The notes under the pieces: generated by a model | Told to the model about the DNA's origin: nothing | What the model saw: the letters and a program-made list of their open reading frames with translations, nothing else | Database searches by the model: none | Program-made: the position numbers and the translations under genes | In this document: positions 1-11,338 of the stretch, in pieces | How positions within the stretch are numbered: position 1 is the stretch's first letter | Layout: every line of letters begins with the position of its first letter | IMG/VR virus record: IMGVR_UViG_3300017917_003053 | Location: 89,003 to 153,002 of that record | DNA: 64,000 nucleotides | From: a virus | Direction: 5' to 3' (one strand)

Positions 1-3000
1 AATCAATAAATGGATTGAAATCTTTATTCAAAGATCTTATATGAGATTGTTCTAAATATAACTTGTCATTTGGATTATTAACGGCGCTAGTAAGCTTTTG
101 ACCCAATGCTGGAGGAATAGGTTCGTGTTGATAGTAGGAGATTCTGGATCTATCAGAGACTTCAACATTATCTACTAGTACTGTGTATTCTTTGATATAA
201 AATGTTTTGGCGCTTGCTGTTACGTCAATCACAACGTCAATAGGTATACAAAAATCAGAATTTCCTTCTGCTATTAATTCTCCATATATTGGTAAAGCAT
301 CATTTTTAGTATATGTAATAACAATCTCGTCATCATCATTAACGTCTTCAGCTTTTCCTCTAAAAATTTGTTTATTATTATATTTAAATATCAGAGATCC
401 GGAATTTCTTGCTTGGGTATTAAGCTTAACTTTAATAGTTAATGGTCCTGTGATTGATCCAAGATAGATCCATTCTTTATTATTATTTACCGTACCTTTT
501 GCTATTATACTGTCTCCTGACAAATACATATTATCAGTTATTTCAAGTTTTTTATCATAGTTTAATAGTTGAAATTTACGTCTTTCATTATCTGTCAATG
601 AATCGAATAGTCTCACAGTGGGAAAGAAATATGTTTGTTTGTTTTTATCATAATCATTGACAAAACTGATAGGACATCCCCAAGTAAAAGATGTGTTTTT
701 ACTGACACTAGTACGTAGAATTGAGTTATTATACCACACATCATTAATTGGTTGTCCATACCAACTTTGTTTTAAAAATAAATCTTGACGATATAAATCA
801 ACATCATTATATTTTTGTGCCATCTGAGCAGCATATCCATAGGACATATTCCCCCATTTGCCTATGGTTAATTTATTATCTAGTTCTGTTGCATTAGGCC
901 GATAAATAACAATTGATTGATTATATTGACTACTATCTAAGGTCTTATATAGATATCCTCTTTGATAGTATCTTTCATCTGGAATTTTATTAATACGAAA
1001 TTTGTTAGTATCTAATATTTCAACAACAGTAACTTGTTCTTTTTTATTAAAATCTATAGAAGATACAAGAGTAAGTTTTTCTTCTCTAATAAATGGATCA
1101 TCAATATAGTTAAGCATTCGATTTTGATTACTGCTAGAACTATTAATTTGAAGAATATCTGTGCCAGACTCTCTAACAAAACTAAAATCATTGTAAGCAT
1201 AACCATATGCGTAATCCATATTAATGTACTCAAAAGGCACATTTTCTAAAATCATAGATTCTATAGGATTATATTTAGTCTTTTTAAAACTGTTATTAAC
1301 GTAATATGAATTGCCTTCAGTTTTAATTCCCAGATATGTGCTATTGTCTATTTTATTTTTTTGTTGCTCTGTCATTCCACTAGTACTATACATAAAGTTA
1401 TATCCTGGGAGATATTGTTCTTTATACATAGCTTTAGCGTTGTAAAAATAATTATTAATACTTTCTGCTAATTCAATAGTGACCAATACTTCTGTTCCTA
1501 TACAACTATCAAATATTTTTTGTCCTTTATCATCAATGATCTGTGTCCATGCAATACCTCCGTGACATCCTCCTTCTTCATATGCACATTGAATGAAGAT
1601 ATCCATAGTTTTACCAGATTTATTGCGAACTTTCTTTGGTAATGTTAGTACAGAAGTTCTATCTCCTCCTGGTACAGTTCCGGGGTCGTCTGGGCCTCCT
1701 CCGTTGTTTAAATTGGCCACTCCTATAAAAACATCATTAACAAATACATTAAATTTGGCTCTATCACATCCGTGTCCACCTGGGCATGGACCATCTGTAT
1801 TACTATATCTGATATACAAAGAATATGATCCTCCACCAGCATAAGATGGAGATGGTATAGATAATCCATTATGAATAGGAACAATAGGAGATAAATTATG
1901 ATATTTAGCATCATATGTCCATCCTGAGTTTGGATGAAAAAATCCTTTTAATCCAGATACCTCAAGTCCTGTTAAAATTGACTTTTTAGGATATTTCTGT
2001 TGAACGCCAGATACCTCTATCGCCCATTGTGTTCCCTGGCCCGTTGGAGGCACTTTTATTTCTATAGATACTTGTGTTGGTGATTGATTTTTTTTAGTTA
2101 AACACAATGCACCCGCTGTACTTGTAAAATAAGGATCTTCATTTTCTATAGAATCATTTTGCCAAGATAATTTAAAATGAGCACTTGTAGACTCATAACT
2201 CATAAATAGTTCAGCAGGATAATCGAAGTTTAGACTGATATTTTTATCTCCACATCCTTCTATTTTATATGAACAATTTTGACCTATAGGAAATATGGGA
2301 CTATGAGTTTTTGGTAATCTTGTTCCGGGATTGGGATGTCCAGAAGGTAAAATTAGACCATAGCTATTAACTTGTTGTTGAGTGAGTCCGCCATAGAATT
2401 GTCCAGACGGCATATAGAATGTCGATGTGGATGGAACATACAATAATCCTGATTCATTAGAAAGAACTGCTTTCCCGCTAGCATTAGGGTGTAGATCCAT
2501 TAAAGAAAAACATTTACAGGTCGGACTACTCTCCGAAATAAATGGAGGACACGATGGTTTGGATTCTGATCTAAGATACGAGATAAAGATACCGCTGCTA
2601 AATTGCACTTGCGAATTATTATGTGTTTTTATTTTGATAAAGATATTACTAGGATCACCATCCATAGTTTCCGGAGACTCATCCTTTTGTATAAAGTATG
2701 GTCCGATGAAAGTTTCTTCATTAATAGCTGAAGAACATGATACATCTCTTTGTAAAGATGTGACGAAATCAACACCTCCCAAACCATGTAGTTTGATAGT
2801 GTCAAAATCTGGTTTAAAAACACCACTATTTTTTTCTGATAAATTATATCCTATAATTTGATTGCCATATTTGACATAGTTTATATTATACTGGATTTCT
2901 GTTGGGTCATCACCTTCTTCTTCTGGAGGTTGTTCAACAGAAAAAATTTCATTAGATCGTACTGCCTCTAATTTTGTTTCATTGTTTAAATAAACAGCAA

Positions 3001-3931
3001 TATCATAACCTGTAGATTGTTTTTTATCAGCTAAAAATAGATCCGTCTCCATCTTTATTTGGATATTTGGTCCGGTGGTACTTTGAAAATTTGACTTTAA
3101 AGTAGCTTCGGATCCTTCTGGAACAGTAACTTTAATATTGTATTTAGAGCTTAATTTATTAAGTAAATCTTTTTTAGTAGTAATATAATTACCTTGGCCT
3201 ATGTCAGAATATGTTTTGTCTGACATTCCAGATAATTGAGGATATAATAAGCCTAATGGTGTCCTTTCATATATTAGACCATTAGATGGACCGGATAATG
3301 TTTCGGTGATTCTATCTATTTGTGGACCAGTTGCTAAAATACCAGCATTGATACTAGCTTGTGTTGTATTATATCCTGCACTCAATAAAGATGATTTGAT
3401 TGCTAGAAATGTACCGCTTAGATTAGGAGTAATCATTGGCTGATCATTAGCAATAGCCATATCTCCATCAGAAACATATAAATCAATACCTGGAAATAAT
3501 CTCAGTTCTTTTTCTGGTAAACGACCCATATCGTAGTATCTGTACCAAAATAATACTCCGCTAGTATAGGTTTTGCAGCCATAGTATTTTGTTAAGTCTA
3601 TTGGCCAGTCTAAAGCTAATTGTAACTTACCTGTGGTTGTCCAATTTTTAAATTTGGGATTGTCTATTAAAACAAAATTTTTAATTCCTAATCCGTTAGG
3701 AGTAGATGATGTGCATGGATTATTATTGTTGGTATCAACTTTAGTCCATGTTTTTCCGTTAGCGTTATTAATAAATTTATTGAATAATACCGGTTGCCAA
3801 ATTCCACTAAATTTAGCATTAAAAGCAGGAATCAGATTCTTTAGATCATAATTTAACGTTGTATTATTATCAAACGCAGTAGATAATTCGTTAATAAATG
3901 TTGTGTCTTTGACCCTGCAATCGCAATCCAT
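1..3931 (-). CDS. Large tail-tip/baseplate-type structural protein, partial (3' end outside window)
   Basis: Reading from the ATG at 3929-3931, I find about 1,310 codons open to the window edge with no stop. The ATG follows a good ribosome site (GGAGG) that overlaps the end of the upstream gene, and the start is Met-Asp-Cys-Asp-Cys. The protein is rich in Asn, Ser, Thr, Gly and Tyr, with no membrane segment or enzyme motif I recognise. It sits last in the visible tail module, after the tape measure and several large tail proteins, which suggests a virion surface or baseplate component. A Cys-Pro-Pro...Cys-Lys-Cys cluster near residue 470 and a Gly/Cys-rich loop near residue 710 might bind metal or form disulfides. 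Function is inferred from position and composition only. Confidence 0.75.
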   Translation of the reverse strand, partial: MDCDCRVKDTTFINELSTAFDNNTTLNYDLKNLIPAFNAKFSGIWQPVLFNKFINNANGKTWTKVDTNNNNPCTSSTPNGLGIKNFVLIDNPKFKNWTTTGKLQLALDWPIDLTKYYGCKTYTSGVLFWYRYYDMGRLPEKELRLFPGIDLYVSDGDMAIANDQPMITPNLSGTFLAIKSSLLSAGYNTTQASINAGILATGPQIDRITETLSGPSNGLIYERTPLGLLYPQLSGMSDKTYSDIGQGNYITTKKDLLNKLSSKYNIKVTVPEGSEATLKSNFQSTTGPNIQIKMETDLFLADKKQSTGYDIAVYLNNETKLEAVRSNEIFSVEQPPEEEGDDPTEIQYNINYVKYGNQIIGYNLSEKNSGVFKPDFDTIKLHGLGGVDFVTSLQRDVSCSSAINEETFIGPYFIQKDESPETMDGDPSNIFIKIKTHNNSQVQFSSGIFISYLRSESKPSCPPFISESSPTCKCFSLMDLHPNASGKAVLSNESGLLYVPSTSTFYMPSGQFYGGLTQQQVNSYGLILPSGHPNPGTRLPKTHSPIFPIGQNCSYKIEGCGDKNISLNFDYPAELFMSYESTSAHFKLSWQNDSIENEDPYFTSTAGALCLTKKNQSPTQVSIEIKVPPTGQGTQWAIEVSGVQQKYPKKSILTGLEVSGLKGFFHPNSGWTYDAKYHNLSPIVPIHNGLSIPSPSYAGGGSYSLYIRYSNTDGPCPGGHGCDRAKFNVFVNDVFIGVANLNNGGGPDDPGTVPGGDRTSVLTLPKKVRNKSGKTMDIFIQCAYEEGGCHGGIAWTQIIDDKGQKIFDSCIGTEVLVTIELAESINNYFYNAKAMYKEQYLPGYNFMYSTSGMTEQQKNKIDNSTYLGIKTEGNSYYVNNSFKKTKYNPIESMILENVPFEYINMDYAYGYAYNDFSFVRESGTDILQINSSSSNQNRMLNYIDDPFIREEKLTLVSSIDFNKKEQVTVVEILDTNKFRINKIPDERYYQRGYLYKTLDSSQYNQSIVIYRPNATELDNKLTIGKWGNMSYGYAAQMAQKYNDVDLYRQDLFLKQSWYGQPINDVWYNNSILRTSVSKNTSFTWGCPISFVNDYDKNKQTYFFPTVRLFDSLTDNERRKFQLLNYDKKLEITDNMYLSGDSIIAKGTVNNNKEWIYLGSITGPLTIKVKLNTQARNSGSLIFKYNNKQIFRGKAEDVNDDDEIVITYTKNDALPIYGELIAEGNSDFCIPIDVVIDVTASAKTFYIKEYTVLVDNVEVSDRSRISYYQHEPIPPALGQKLTSAVNNPNDKLYLEQSHIRSLNKDFNPFID

Positions 3932-3932
3932 C

Positions 3933-6900
3933 CTATCCTCCACAAGAATTTGTACTTGTTAAAATCCATTCGTTTTTCATAAATGTAAAAATACCAGGTT
4001 GATTATTAGTAGATATATCATAATTTAAATAGTTATTAAATTGTATAATAATTTGTTCTGGAGTTTCAGGTTGTCCTGTCACAGCATCAAAACCTTTCGC
4101 ATAAGCATTGGATATTGTAGCTGTACCATCGCTATTTATTGTTCCTAAAGCCACAATATTTTGTTTGGATACTGGTTCATAAAATCCAGAAGCCTCATCA
4201 TAGTAACATGTAAGTTTAGCTCCTCTAGGAGCGCCATAGTTTTCGGTACTATCTCTTACGAAAACCATTCTACGTAAATTATTAGCTAATGGTGATTTCT
4301 TATCTGCACTATTTAAAAATGCTCTGGCAGGAAATGGTGGTACAAGATCGTCTTCTAATTGAATATCTACTAATCCATAAGGCTGAGGAGTGGTCCAAAC
4401 TTTTCTTGATGCATCCCATCTTAAATCAATAGGGCCAACCGGCCACATATCTGGTCTTAATCCCCAACCCTTATAAAAATTGTTTTCTTTAACGGGTTCT
4501 GTCCACTGACCTTTTGCAGCGTCCCATGTTTGATTTTTCCCTAAAATTGTACCTTGATAATTTTCATAACCTCCTGTTTGATCTTTTAAATCCTTAATAC
4601 GTAATGGATATCCATTATCATTTAGAGATTTAGGTTCTCCTGACGCATTTGGTACTGGGAAACCATCAGTATCAAATCCCCATCCGGCCATTACCAATGG
4701 ACCACGAAGCGCTAAAAACCTATGATTATTTTGGAAATACTCTACCTTTTTATTTCCCATAGTTACTGTTGATTGACTTGTTCCAACTCTGCCTGTTGCA
4801 AGGTCAAAGGCTACGGAGTTCCAGTCTCCGTCACATAAAGAATTATTTTGATCTAAATACTCAAATCCATTCTGGTCTGAATTTAGATTACCATTAATTG
4901 ATAATGAGCCTAATGGAGGCACAACGCTTCGTCCAACAATGTCTATATGGTGAGCAGTATAGTCTGAGTCTTGAGCATATTTATTACGCAATTCTCCAAC
5001 TGGCATAATGATAGGATTTAAATTGACATAATCTATTTTCTTACCTTTAGTAGTAGAGAATAATAATTGTTTTAATTTATTAGGATCTTTAATAATAGTA
5101 TTATCTGCTTTATCAGATAAAATATATGGAGGTAGTCTTCCATTAGAAGCCAAAGAGGTATCTGATTCTTGTCCCGCCACTATATCTGAGCAATAATCAC
5201 AATATAATGTCTTATCAAACCATGTATATTGTTTTGTTCCTCTACAAATTGGACAACCAGAAATTTTACCATCATTAGTGGTAACATATGGTTTATAAGG
5301 AGTAGTTGAACTAAGCATTGTCGGATAGAAAGATACCGGATGTAGCAATCCATCCAAACTCATAAACGCTTTGGTGCTATACAACTCATCAAATTCTTGC
5401 ACAATTTCTCTGGCTTCTTGTATACCAACCGTTGTCATTTGTTTTATAGAATTACCTGACCATTGTGCATTATTATTGTTTGGAGTGGGGAAGAAAGACA
5501 TTCTCCCATTAGGTTCCATTTTTCTACTATAAAATGGTGCAGAATATCCCACCAGTACATTTGCTGGACTATAACTTCTTAAGATTGAGTCCGATGCTGT
5601 GCTCCATGAACCATTTACTCTTGTTCCGGTAGCCAAACCATTTAATATTTCTGATATCTTATTAAATGATTCTCTAAATTCTTTGTTCAATTTTAGAGTT
5701 GCTTCTGAAGCTTGTTTTATTCTGTCTGCATTCTCTTTATTGAAGAGTGTAAACTTTTTAGTGAATGTTCTAAAAGTATATGTTGTACTTGCTCCTCCAT
5801 CACTAATTTGACATTGTATATTACTAACTGTTGGACCTCTAAAAACAACTCCGGCTGCTTTTAATTCGGATCCCAAATTAATAAATGGCACACCTTTGAT
5901 AGTTAAATTGCCGGTCTCTAACTTTTGTTGATAATTGTTATCTTGTCCAACTGTTAATAAAGCTATTTCATCAAGAACTCTCATTCCTCCATATTTCCAT
6001 GGAACAAAATCTGAATTAATTTCTAGTTTTACTCCTCCAATTAATGTTTCAATTTTTTTATTTTTTATAGTATCATTATCGAAAGGGAAAATAACATTCT
6101 TTAATAGATCAGGAGCACTAACCCAAGGGCCATATACTGATGTGTTATCAATAATGGGAATACCAGCAAAAAACGGAATTGCCGCCTTTGGAGCTACACT
6201 TAAATTATTGAATTGTTTATTAGCTTTATTCTGACTCACAGCATTGTCTGCATTAGCACTGGAAAATTCTTGTGCTGTTGGCCTTCTAAACATAGAATTA
6301 GCTAAAGCATTAATAGCTACATCTGATCCTGTATCATTGTATTCATTAATAAAATAGTCTGCAATAGCAGCTTGTACTGATAAAGACTCAGGATTAATAG
6401 GATTAATAAGTACTGGTTGATTAACAGAAATAATAATTTTAGGATATAATTGTCCATTATATAAATATGTTTCAAATTCTTTTTGTACAGATGACTTGAT
6501 ATAGACTTTGGAGACTCCTCCTTGGCTTATTGGCACTTGAGTTCCGAATGGATCTGTCAAAGATTTATTAGGTTGTGGTATTACTACACTCTCTCCGTCT
6601 TTTAATTGAAGTGCTGGTTCCCAAAATCCTAAAGATATAGAATCATCTCCGGATAAACTCACTACTCTAGGATTGGCACCATATGTTGCTCCAAACTTTC
6701 TAGATATATCCCATTTCCACATATGAATAGCTTGCATATTAGCATATGTTTCTAGAGACATATCATAAAGTTTTTTATATAACTCTTTACTATAATTATA
6801 TTGGACTGTATTATTAAATCCTAAAATAGGTTCTATAGATCCATCTTCTTTTAAGAGAGGATCCAGATTGGAATTACCAACTCGTAAACTATCATCAATC

Positions 6901-9524
6901 CAATTACCCGGTTCTTCCCATGCAAATTCTGTTGGTTCAAAAGAGTAATATAACTTTTGAGATCCTGATCGCAAATAGATGGGTTGGCCAGCGTCATTGG
7001 TGCCTATTTGTATTAATAATGGAGAGCCATTTGTTGCTCTAAATGGTTCATCATCTCTCCAAACTTGTGGAGATGGTACATTAACCATATATTTTTTACC
7101 ATAAAATTCATCACCAATCTTTTTAAAAAATGTCTGAAGATTGTTTATGATAGAATAAACCCGTTCATCGTTCAAAATAGATCCGTTAGGAGTAATTGAT
7201 ACCGATTCACTACCATTTTGTTTAGTTGCTCCACTAATAGCATTAATGTTAAAATTTCTAGATAATCCAGAAACTAATCCCTTAATCCAAGGGTCTGAGA
7301 AGCTAGTATAAGGTGTTATAGCAGAAGCTGTTCCCGTAAAAATAATCGGACCAAGAACATGCTTCCAAATATCTATAGGAAATCCCGGTTTTAGAATAGA
7401 ATTAAAGCAATCATATTTACTACCATCTTCTAACATGCCTGTAAGAAATCCCATGTAAGCATCCAAACCACTCATGGCTGCTCTAATTTCTGTTTCGCTA
7501 ATTCTTACATAAAAATCAGAATTACTATACGATACTCCTATAGCAGCTCCTATCTCTGCTAAACTAAAATAAACTAAATATCCTACGCCACCACCGTCTG
7601 GAACGGATCCTAATCTAGCATTCATATTTTTATGATGATGACTTACTGGTCTAATATATCCAGTCAATGGATCATTACCAAAATAAGGACATATAGAATC
7701 ATGAATATATGAAGCGTATTCGTTGCCTCCGGGTAATGCAACATTATCTTGTCCAAGAGGCGTCACAAATGTTGTTTTTATATTGGGAATATAGTTGCCT
7801 ACTGGCCTAGAGGTTCCTCCAAAAATACTAGCTTGTGTATTAAAAATTTGGGAATATATCTCTACTCTGCCAAAAGGTGTTGCTGGAGTTTGATATGCTG
7901 CTGAATAATGATCAGGATTTCTAATGTTGGTTGTATCAAAAAATCTGTAATACTGTAATACATTAGGATCATTAGCTGTTTGCGGATAATGGCTTACATT
8001 CAAAAATGCATTTACATAAGCATTATATCTTAATGTGGACTGTTTTAGAGCATGTTTAAAATTAGCAACTTGATATAGTCTTTGCTGTTTACCGCCAACA
8101 ATAACTGTTCTGATCGGATCATTATTACCTAGTTCTTCTCCCTTAGAGTATGATGTAACCGATAGACCTTGATTGGCTATATCCGTAATAAATCCTTGAA
8201 CAATATTATCCGGACTATTGGTGAGTGTATTGATGGAATTAATTTTTAGATATGGATAAATATTTTCTCCATCAATTTGCAATTGCATAGAAATAAAAAC
8301 AGATTGTCCAGTATTTTCTGCAATATTATTGATAAAAGTTAGTATATCCATCTTATTTTCTGATATGCGATAATTATATGGTATAATGCCATTATTAATG
8401 ATATCAGAAAAATCTAATCTGTATGGTATTAGATATAACTGGAGATTTAATTTGTTATAAGTAGCATATAATGACGGTTGTATAAGACCAAACCTGTATT
8501 TTTCTTTACCTTCAGCCGATGACAATAAGAAAACATCGTTCAGTGTAGACTTAAATTTTGGTGGTTTACTGACAATTCTACCATATGGTGAATATCTTAA
8601 TATCTTGTTTTTCTGATTAGTTATAGGAGCATCAGAGTTGATTAATCCATCTAATCCTGTTAAAACATTAATAGCAGTGATACCTTGTTCGCTGCGTCCA
8701 GATCTACCGTATGAATATAAAGAATCTGTGCCAGCAGGTTTGTTTCCATATTCATCGCAATGATCTTCTAAATATCCATATACATTAAAAAGATTGGGAA
8801 CATTTTGTTCTGCGATAGCACCAATATAATTACCTTCTGACGCTTTGGGAAAACCAAACTCTGTGCCAAATTGAGACCCAGCAGATTTAGAAAAAACTGC
8901 TCCGTTATAATCTCCCAAAATCATTTGGGATTGAGTTAATAAAAATGATGGTGCTTCTATATTAATTGAATATGTTAAAGTTCCAGATGATCCTCCTGTT
9001 CTCTCCCAACTTTTGACAATACCATGAAATTCAAAATCGTCATATTTAAAATATACTGCACACCCTACTATATCCACACTTCTAGATAAATCTATATTTC
9101 CATATATATCTAAAATTTCTCCATAAAATCCAGGATCAGCATCATACCAATATCTGGATACTAATTTTCCATTATATGGAATATAATATACTTTTCCTGG
9201 AATTAAAGAATTACCATTTTCATCTTTTTCAAAAGTATTGCTTCTTCTTTTATTTGTATAATCGTCATATGCTGTAGGACCGGGTCTTAATACTGTATTT
9301 CCATTAATATTTGTTAATTCTGGATATATACATTTATCTACTGCTATTTCTACAGATAATTTACTGGCTTCGGTTCCCCATGCTAATGAAGCATTAAAAG
9401 ATCGTATGCTGCCTCCTAAGAATAGCGTCTGAGCATAAACTTTAGCACAACAAATATTGTATGTGGATGATGATCCACCATTTTTTCCTTCAACGTCAAA
9501 AGTTGTTTGACATATAGTTACCAT
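3933..9524 (-). CDS. Very large tail/baseplate structural protein (1,863 aa) with zinc-ribbon motif
   Basis: An uninterrupted 1,863-codon gene of the tail module, ending 1 nt before the next ATG. The composition is that of a virion protein: Asn/Tyr/Ser/Gly-rich, no signal peptide, no membrane segment. Near residues 1,420-1,445 there is a clear C-P-I-C ... C-D-Y-C pair about 16 residues apart, the pattern of a zinc ribbon, preceded by Gly-rich sequence. Position downstream of the tape measure and distal tail genes, and the size, suggest a baseplate hub or tail-tip protein. I do not recognise a lysozyme or peptidase domain. The structural call is fairly safe; the exact tail part is not known. 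Confidence 0.75.
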   Translation of the reverse strand: MVTICQTTFDVEGKNGGSSSTYNICCAKVYAQTLFLGGSIRSFNASLAWGTEASKLSVEIAVDKCIYPELTNINGNTVLRPGPTAYDDYTNKRRSNTFEKDENGNSLIPGKVYYIPYNGKLVSRYWYDADPGFYGEILDIYGNIDLSRSVDIVGCAVYFKYDDFEFHGIVKSWERTGGSSGTLTYSINIEAPSFLLTQSQMILGDYNGAVFSKSAGSQFGTEFGFPKASEGNYIGAIAEQNVPNLFNVYGYLEDHCDEYGNKPAGTDSLYSYGRSGRSEQGITAINVLTGLDGLINSDAPITNQKNKILRYSPYGRIVSKPPKFKSTLNDVFLLSSAEGKEKYRFGLIQPSLYATYNKLNLQLYLIPYRLDFSDIINNGIIPYNYRISENKMDILTFINNIAENTGQSVFISMQLQIDGENIYPYLKINSINTLTNSPDNIVQGFITDIANQGLSVTSYSKGEELGNNDPIRTVIVGGKQQRLYQVANFKHALKQSTLRYNAYVNAFLNVSHYPQTANDPNVLQYYRFFDTTNIRNPDHYSAAYQTPATPFGRVEIYSQIFNTQASIFGGTSRPVGNYIPNIKTTFVTPLGQDNVALPGGNEYASYIHDSICPYFGNDPLTGYIRPVSHHHKNMNARLGSVPDGGGVGYLVYFSLAEIGAAIGVSYSNSDFYVRISETEIRAAMSGLDAYMGFLTGMLEDGSKYDCFNSILKPGFPIDIWKHVLGPIIFTGTASAITPYTSFSDPWIKGLVSGLSRNFNINAISGATKQNGSESVSITPNGSILNDERVYSIINNLQTFFKKIGDEFYGKKYMVNVPSPQVWRDDEPFRATNGSPLLIQIGTNDAGQPIYLRSGSQKLYYSFEPTEFAWEEPGNWIDDSLRVGNSNLDPLLKEDGSIEPILGFNNTVQYNYSKELYKKLYDMSLETYANMQAIHMWKWDISRKFGATYGANPRVVSLSGDDSISLGFWEPALQLKDGESVVIPQPNKSLTDPFGTQVPISQGGVSKVYIKSSVQKEFETYLYNGQLYPKIIISVNQPVLINPINPESLSVQAAIADYFINEYNDTGSDVAINALANSMFRRPTAQEFSSANADNAVSQNKANKQFNNLSVAPKAAIPFFAGIPIIDNTSVYGPWVSAPDLLKNVIFPFDNDTIKNKKIETLIGGVKLEINSDFVPWKYGGMRVLDEIALLTVGQDNNYQQKLETGNLTIKGVPFINLGSELKAAGVVFRGPTVSNIQCQISDGGASTTYTFRTFTKKFTLFNKENADRIKQASEATLKLNKEFRESFNKISEILNGLATGTRVNGSWSTASDSILRSYSPANVLVGYSAPFYSRKMEPNGRMSFFPTPNNNNAQWSGNSIKQMTTVGIQEAREIVQEFDELYSTKAFMSLDGLLHPVSFYPTMLSSTTPYKPYVTTNDGKISGCPICRGTKQYTWFDKTLYCDYCSDIVAGQESDTSLASNGRLPPYILSDKADNTIIKDPNKLKQLLFSTTKGKKIDYVNLNPIIMPVGELRNKYAQDSDYTAHHIDIVGRSVVPPLGSLSINGNLNSDQNGFEYLDQNNSLCDGDWNSVAFDLATGRVGTSQSTVTMGNKKVEYFQNNHRFLALRGPLVMAGWGFDTDGFPVPNASGEPKSLNDNGYPLRIKDLKDQTGGYENYQGTILGKNQTWDAAKGQWTEPVKENNFYKGWGLRPDMWPVGPIDLRWDASRKVWTTPQPYGLVDIQLEDDLVPPFPARAFLNSADKKSPLANNLRRMVFVRDSTENYGAPRGAKLTCYYDEASGFYEPVSKQNIVALGTINSDGTATISNAYAKGFDAVTGQPETPEQIIIQFNNYLNYDISTNNQPGIFTFMKNEWILTSTNSCGG

Positions 9525-9543
9525 ATAAAGTCCTATTTAATTT

Positions 9544-11316
9544 TTAGAGATAACATGCTCCTGATGTATATACCCAAGTTACATCCCAACTAAATCTTCC
9601 TTCAAAAGGATTCCATGTTTGTGTATCACTAGTCTTGAATACCAATCCCATATTTGATATCGAATAAGATGATGTTGGAACTAGTGTTGCAAACGCAGTT
9701 GCTCCTATTGGTTTAAATGCATCCATAAGTTGTTTTAATTGTTGATATTCTGGTCTTGATACATTAATAACGCACTCTGGTGATTGTGGATGACTTGATT
9801 TAAATCCTGTTGGAGTAGGATAAACAACTTCAATATTAACTTTTCTTTCAGATTTAGAATTGCCAACTTTCTCTAAAACCGGCCCAAGTGGTCTTCCTAA
9901 AACGAACGTTTCTGCCACAACATCAGTCTGCTTATTATCTGTAACAGTTAAGGTTGAACTTAACACACCGGATAACCATGATCCAGGCTTGTTATTATAA
10001 GCTACAGAATATGTAATGGAACCAGCAATTGGATTTAAAGTTTCAGTATATGATAATGGGGTTATATTTAATGGTGAAATATTTTTTGGACCAATCCATT
10101 GTACAGGTAATGATCTTCCTACTGGTGCGTTAGGAGATGGAACTGTGGACAATGCTGTAGATGCTCTTTGATATAAATAAGGCTTTACCCCGGACATATA
10201 GCCATATAAAGCATTAACAAATTTATTATTAGTACTAGTTTGGGCTGGAAAAGATGTTAAAAATTCTTTACTAATATTTCCTGTCATTAAAGAGCTTGGG
10301 AATACCACATAACCCTCTGGAGCTTGTTCTAGTCCTTTAATAGTTCCATTTAATGTAACGGTTTTTAAGAATTTTTCATCTGTAGATATTTCCCATGTAA
10401 AATCTTCTGTGTATCTGACCCCTGTTCCTAGTGCTAACCATGTATCTGTGATACCATAAGAACCAGCTGAAACATTAGATTCAATGGTTCTCATATGGTT
10501 GTATAGTCTTAAACCATCAGTTGTTGTAGTATATGGCTGATTGGTTAATTGCACACCAGTTGGGTTTGGGTTGGCTGTTGCTGTCACAGCAGAGACATAG
10601 GCTATATTTGCTCTATCTTTGACCCATTTGGATGCTTCTACAAATGCGGAACTTTTTAAAGCTGGATTTAATGGATTGTTAGGATTGCTTCTGTCAATAG
10701 CCTTACCAACGGCACTTAATCTATGGGTAATTCTATATTGTAAAAAATTACGCATAGAAAAATCTTGTATTTTAATCTCTATGTCTGTTTGTGATGGTGG
10801 TTTGGATGTGTCTATTGAAGAGCTAGATTTAAAATCATATAAAGTAGTGTTTTGTTTATGCTCAAAGTAATATACTTCTTCCAATGGTTCTATAGTCCAA
10901 CTATCATCGTAAGATTCTATCAGTGCGTTTCCTGTGGATGAGATACTTTCCAAACTTATAGTATATGGTAGTGTTACCGCCCAGTTGTTTTCACTCTTTG
11001 AAGCATTACTAGAAACAAAATATGTTCCTGAATAATTTGTCAATTGTAGATTATTACAAATAACTTCAAAAGTAGAATTTTGTTTAGCGGGATCTTTAAA
11101 GTATGATTCTATACCACTATATTGAGCCAAACAGTCACTTAAGCCTGATCCTATAAGCGTACCTTCTAACTGTAGTGTTGTTTTGTATGACAGAATATTA
11201 TTATCTATATCTCTATTTGCTGTTGTATCAATGGTTAATAGAGGTATTGGTCTGCCACTGTTAGGCGGATTGCTAAATAAACTTCCGCCATATCTTATAT
11301 TAACGGCATTTGCCAT
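9544..11316 (-). CDS. Tail structural protein, distal tail/baseplate-like (590 aa)
   Basis: A 590-residue protein starting Met-Ala-Asn-Ala-Val-Asn, in line with the 1,863-residue tail gene and 19 nt upstream of it. It is beta-rich by appearance (alternating Thr/Ser/Val/Tyr), soluble and without cysteine clusters. The central part has the look of tail-tip proteins that contact the tube: conserved-looking stretches around I-E-S-Y-D-D-S-W (residues 134-141) and L-G-T-G-V-R-Y-T-E-D-F-T-W-E (near 297-310). I infer a distal-tail or baseplate role from gene order. No enzymatic motif was seen. Confidence 0.65.
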   Translation of the reverse strand: MANAVNIRYGGSLFSNPPNSGRPIPLLTIDTTANRDIDNNILSYKTTLQLEGTLIGSGLSDCLAQYSGIESYFKDPAKQNSTFEVICNNLQLTNYSGTYFVSSNASKSENNWAVTLPYTISLESISSTGNALIESYDDSWTIEPLEEVYYFEHKQNTTLYDFKSSSSIDTSKPPSQTDIEIKIQDFSMRNFLQYRITHRLSAVGKAIDRSNPNNPLNPALKSSAFVEASKWVKDRANIAYVSAVTATANPNPTGVQLTNQPYTTTTDGLRLYNHMRTIESNVSAGSYGITDTWLALGTGVRYTEDFTWEISTDEKFLKTVTLNGTIKGLEQAPEGYVVFPSSLMTGNISKEFLTSFPAQTSTNNKFVNALYGYMSGVKPYLYQRASTALSTVPSPNAPVGRSLPVQWIGPKNISPLNITPLSYTETLNPIAGSITYSVAYNNKPGSWLSGVLSSTLTVTDNKQTDVVAETFVLGRPLGPVLEKVGNSKSERKVNIEVVYPTPTGFKSSHPQSPECVINVSRPEYQQLKQLMDAFKPIGATAFATLVPTSSYSISNMGLVFKTSDTQTWNPFEGRFSWDVTWVYTSGACYL

Positions 11317-11338
11317 ATTAAATCCTTATCTTAAATTA

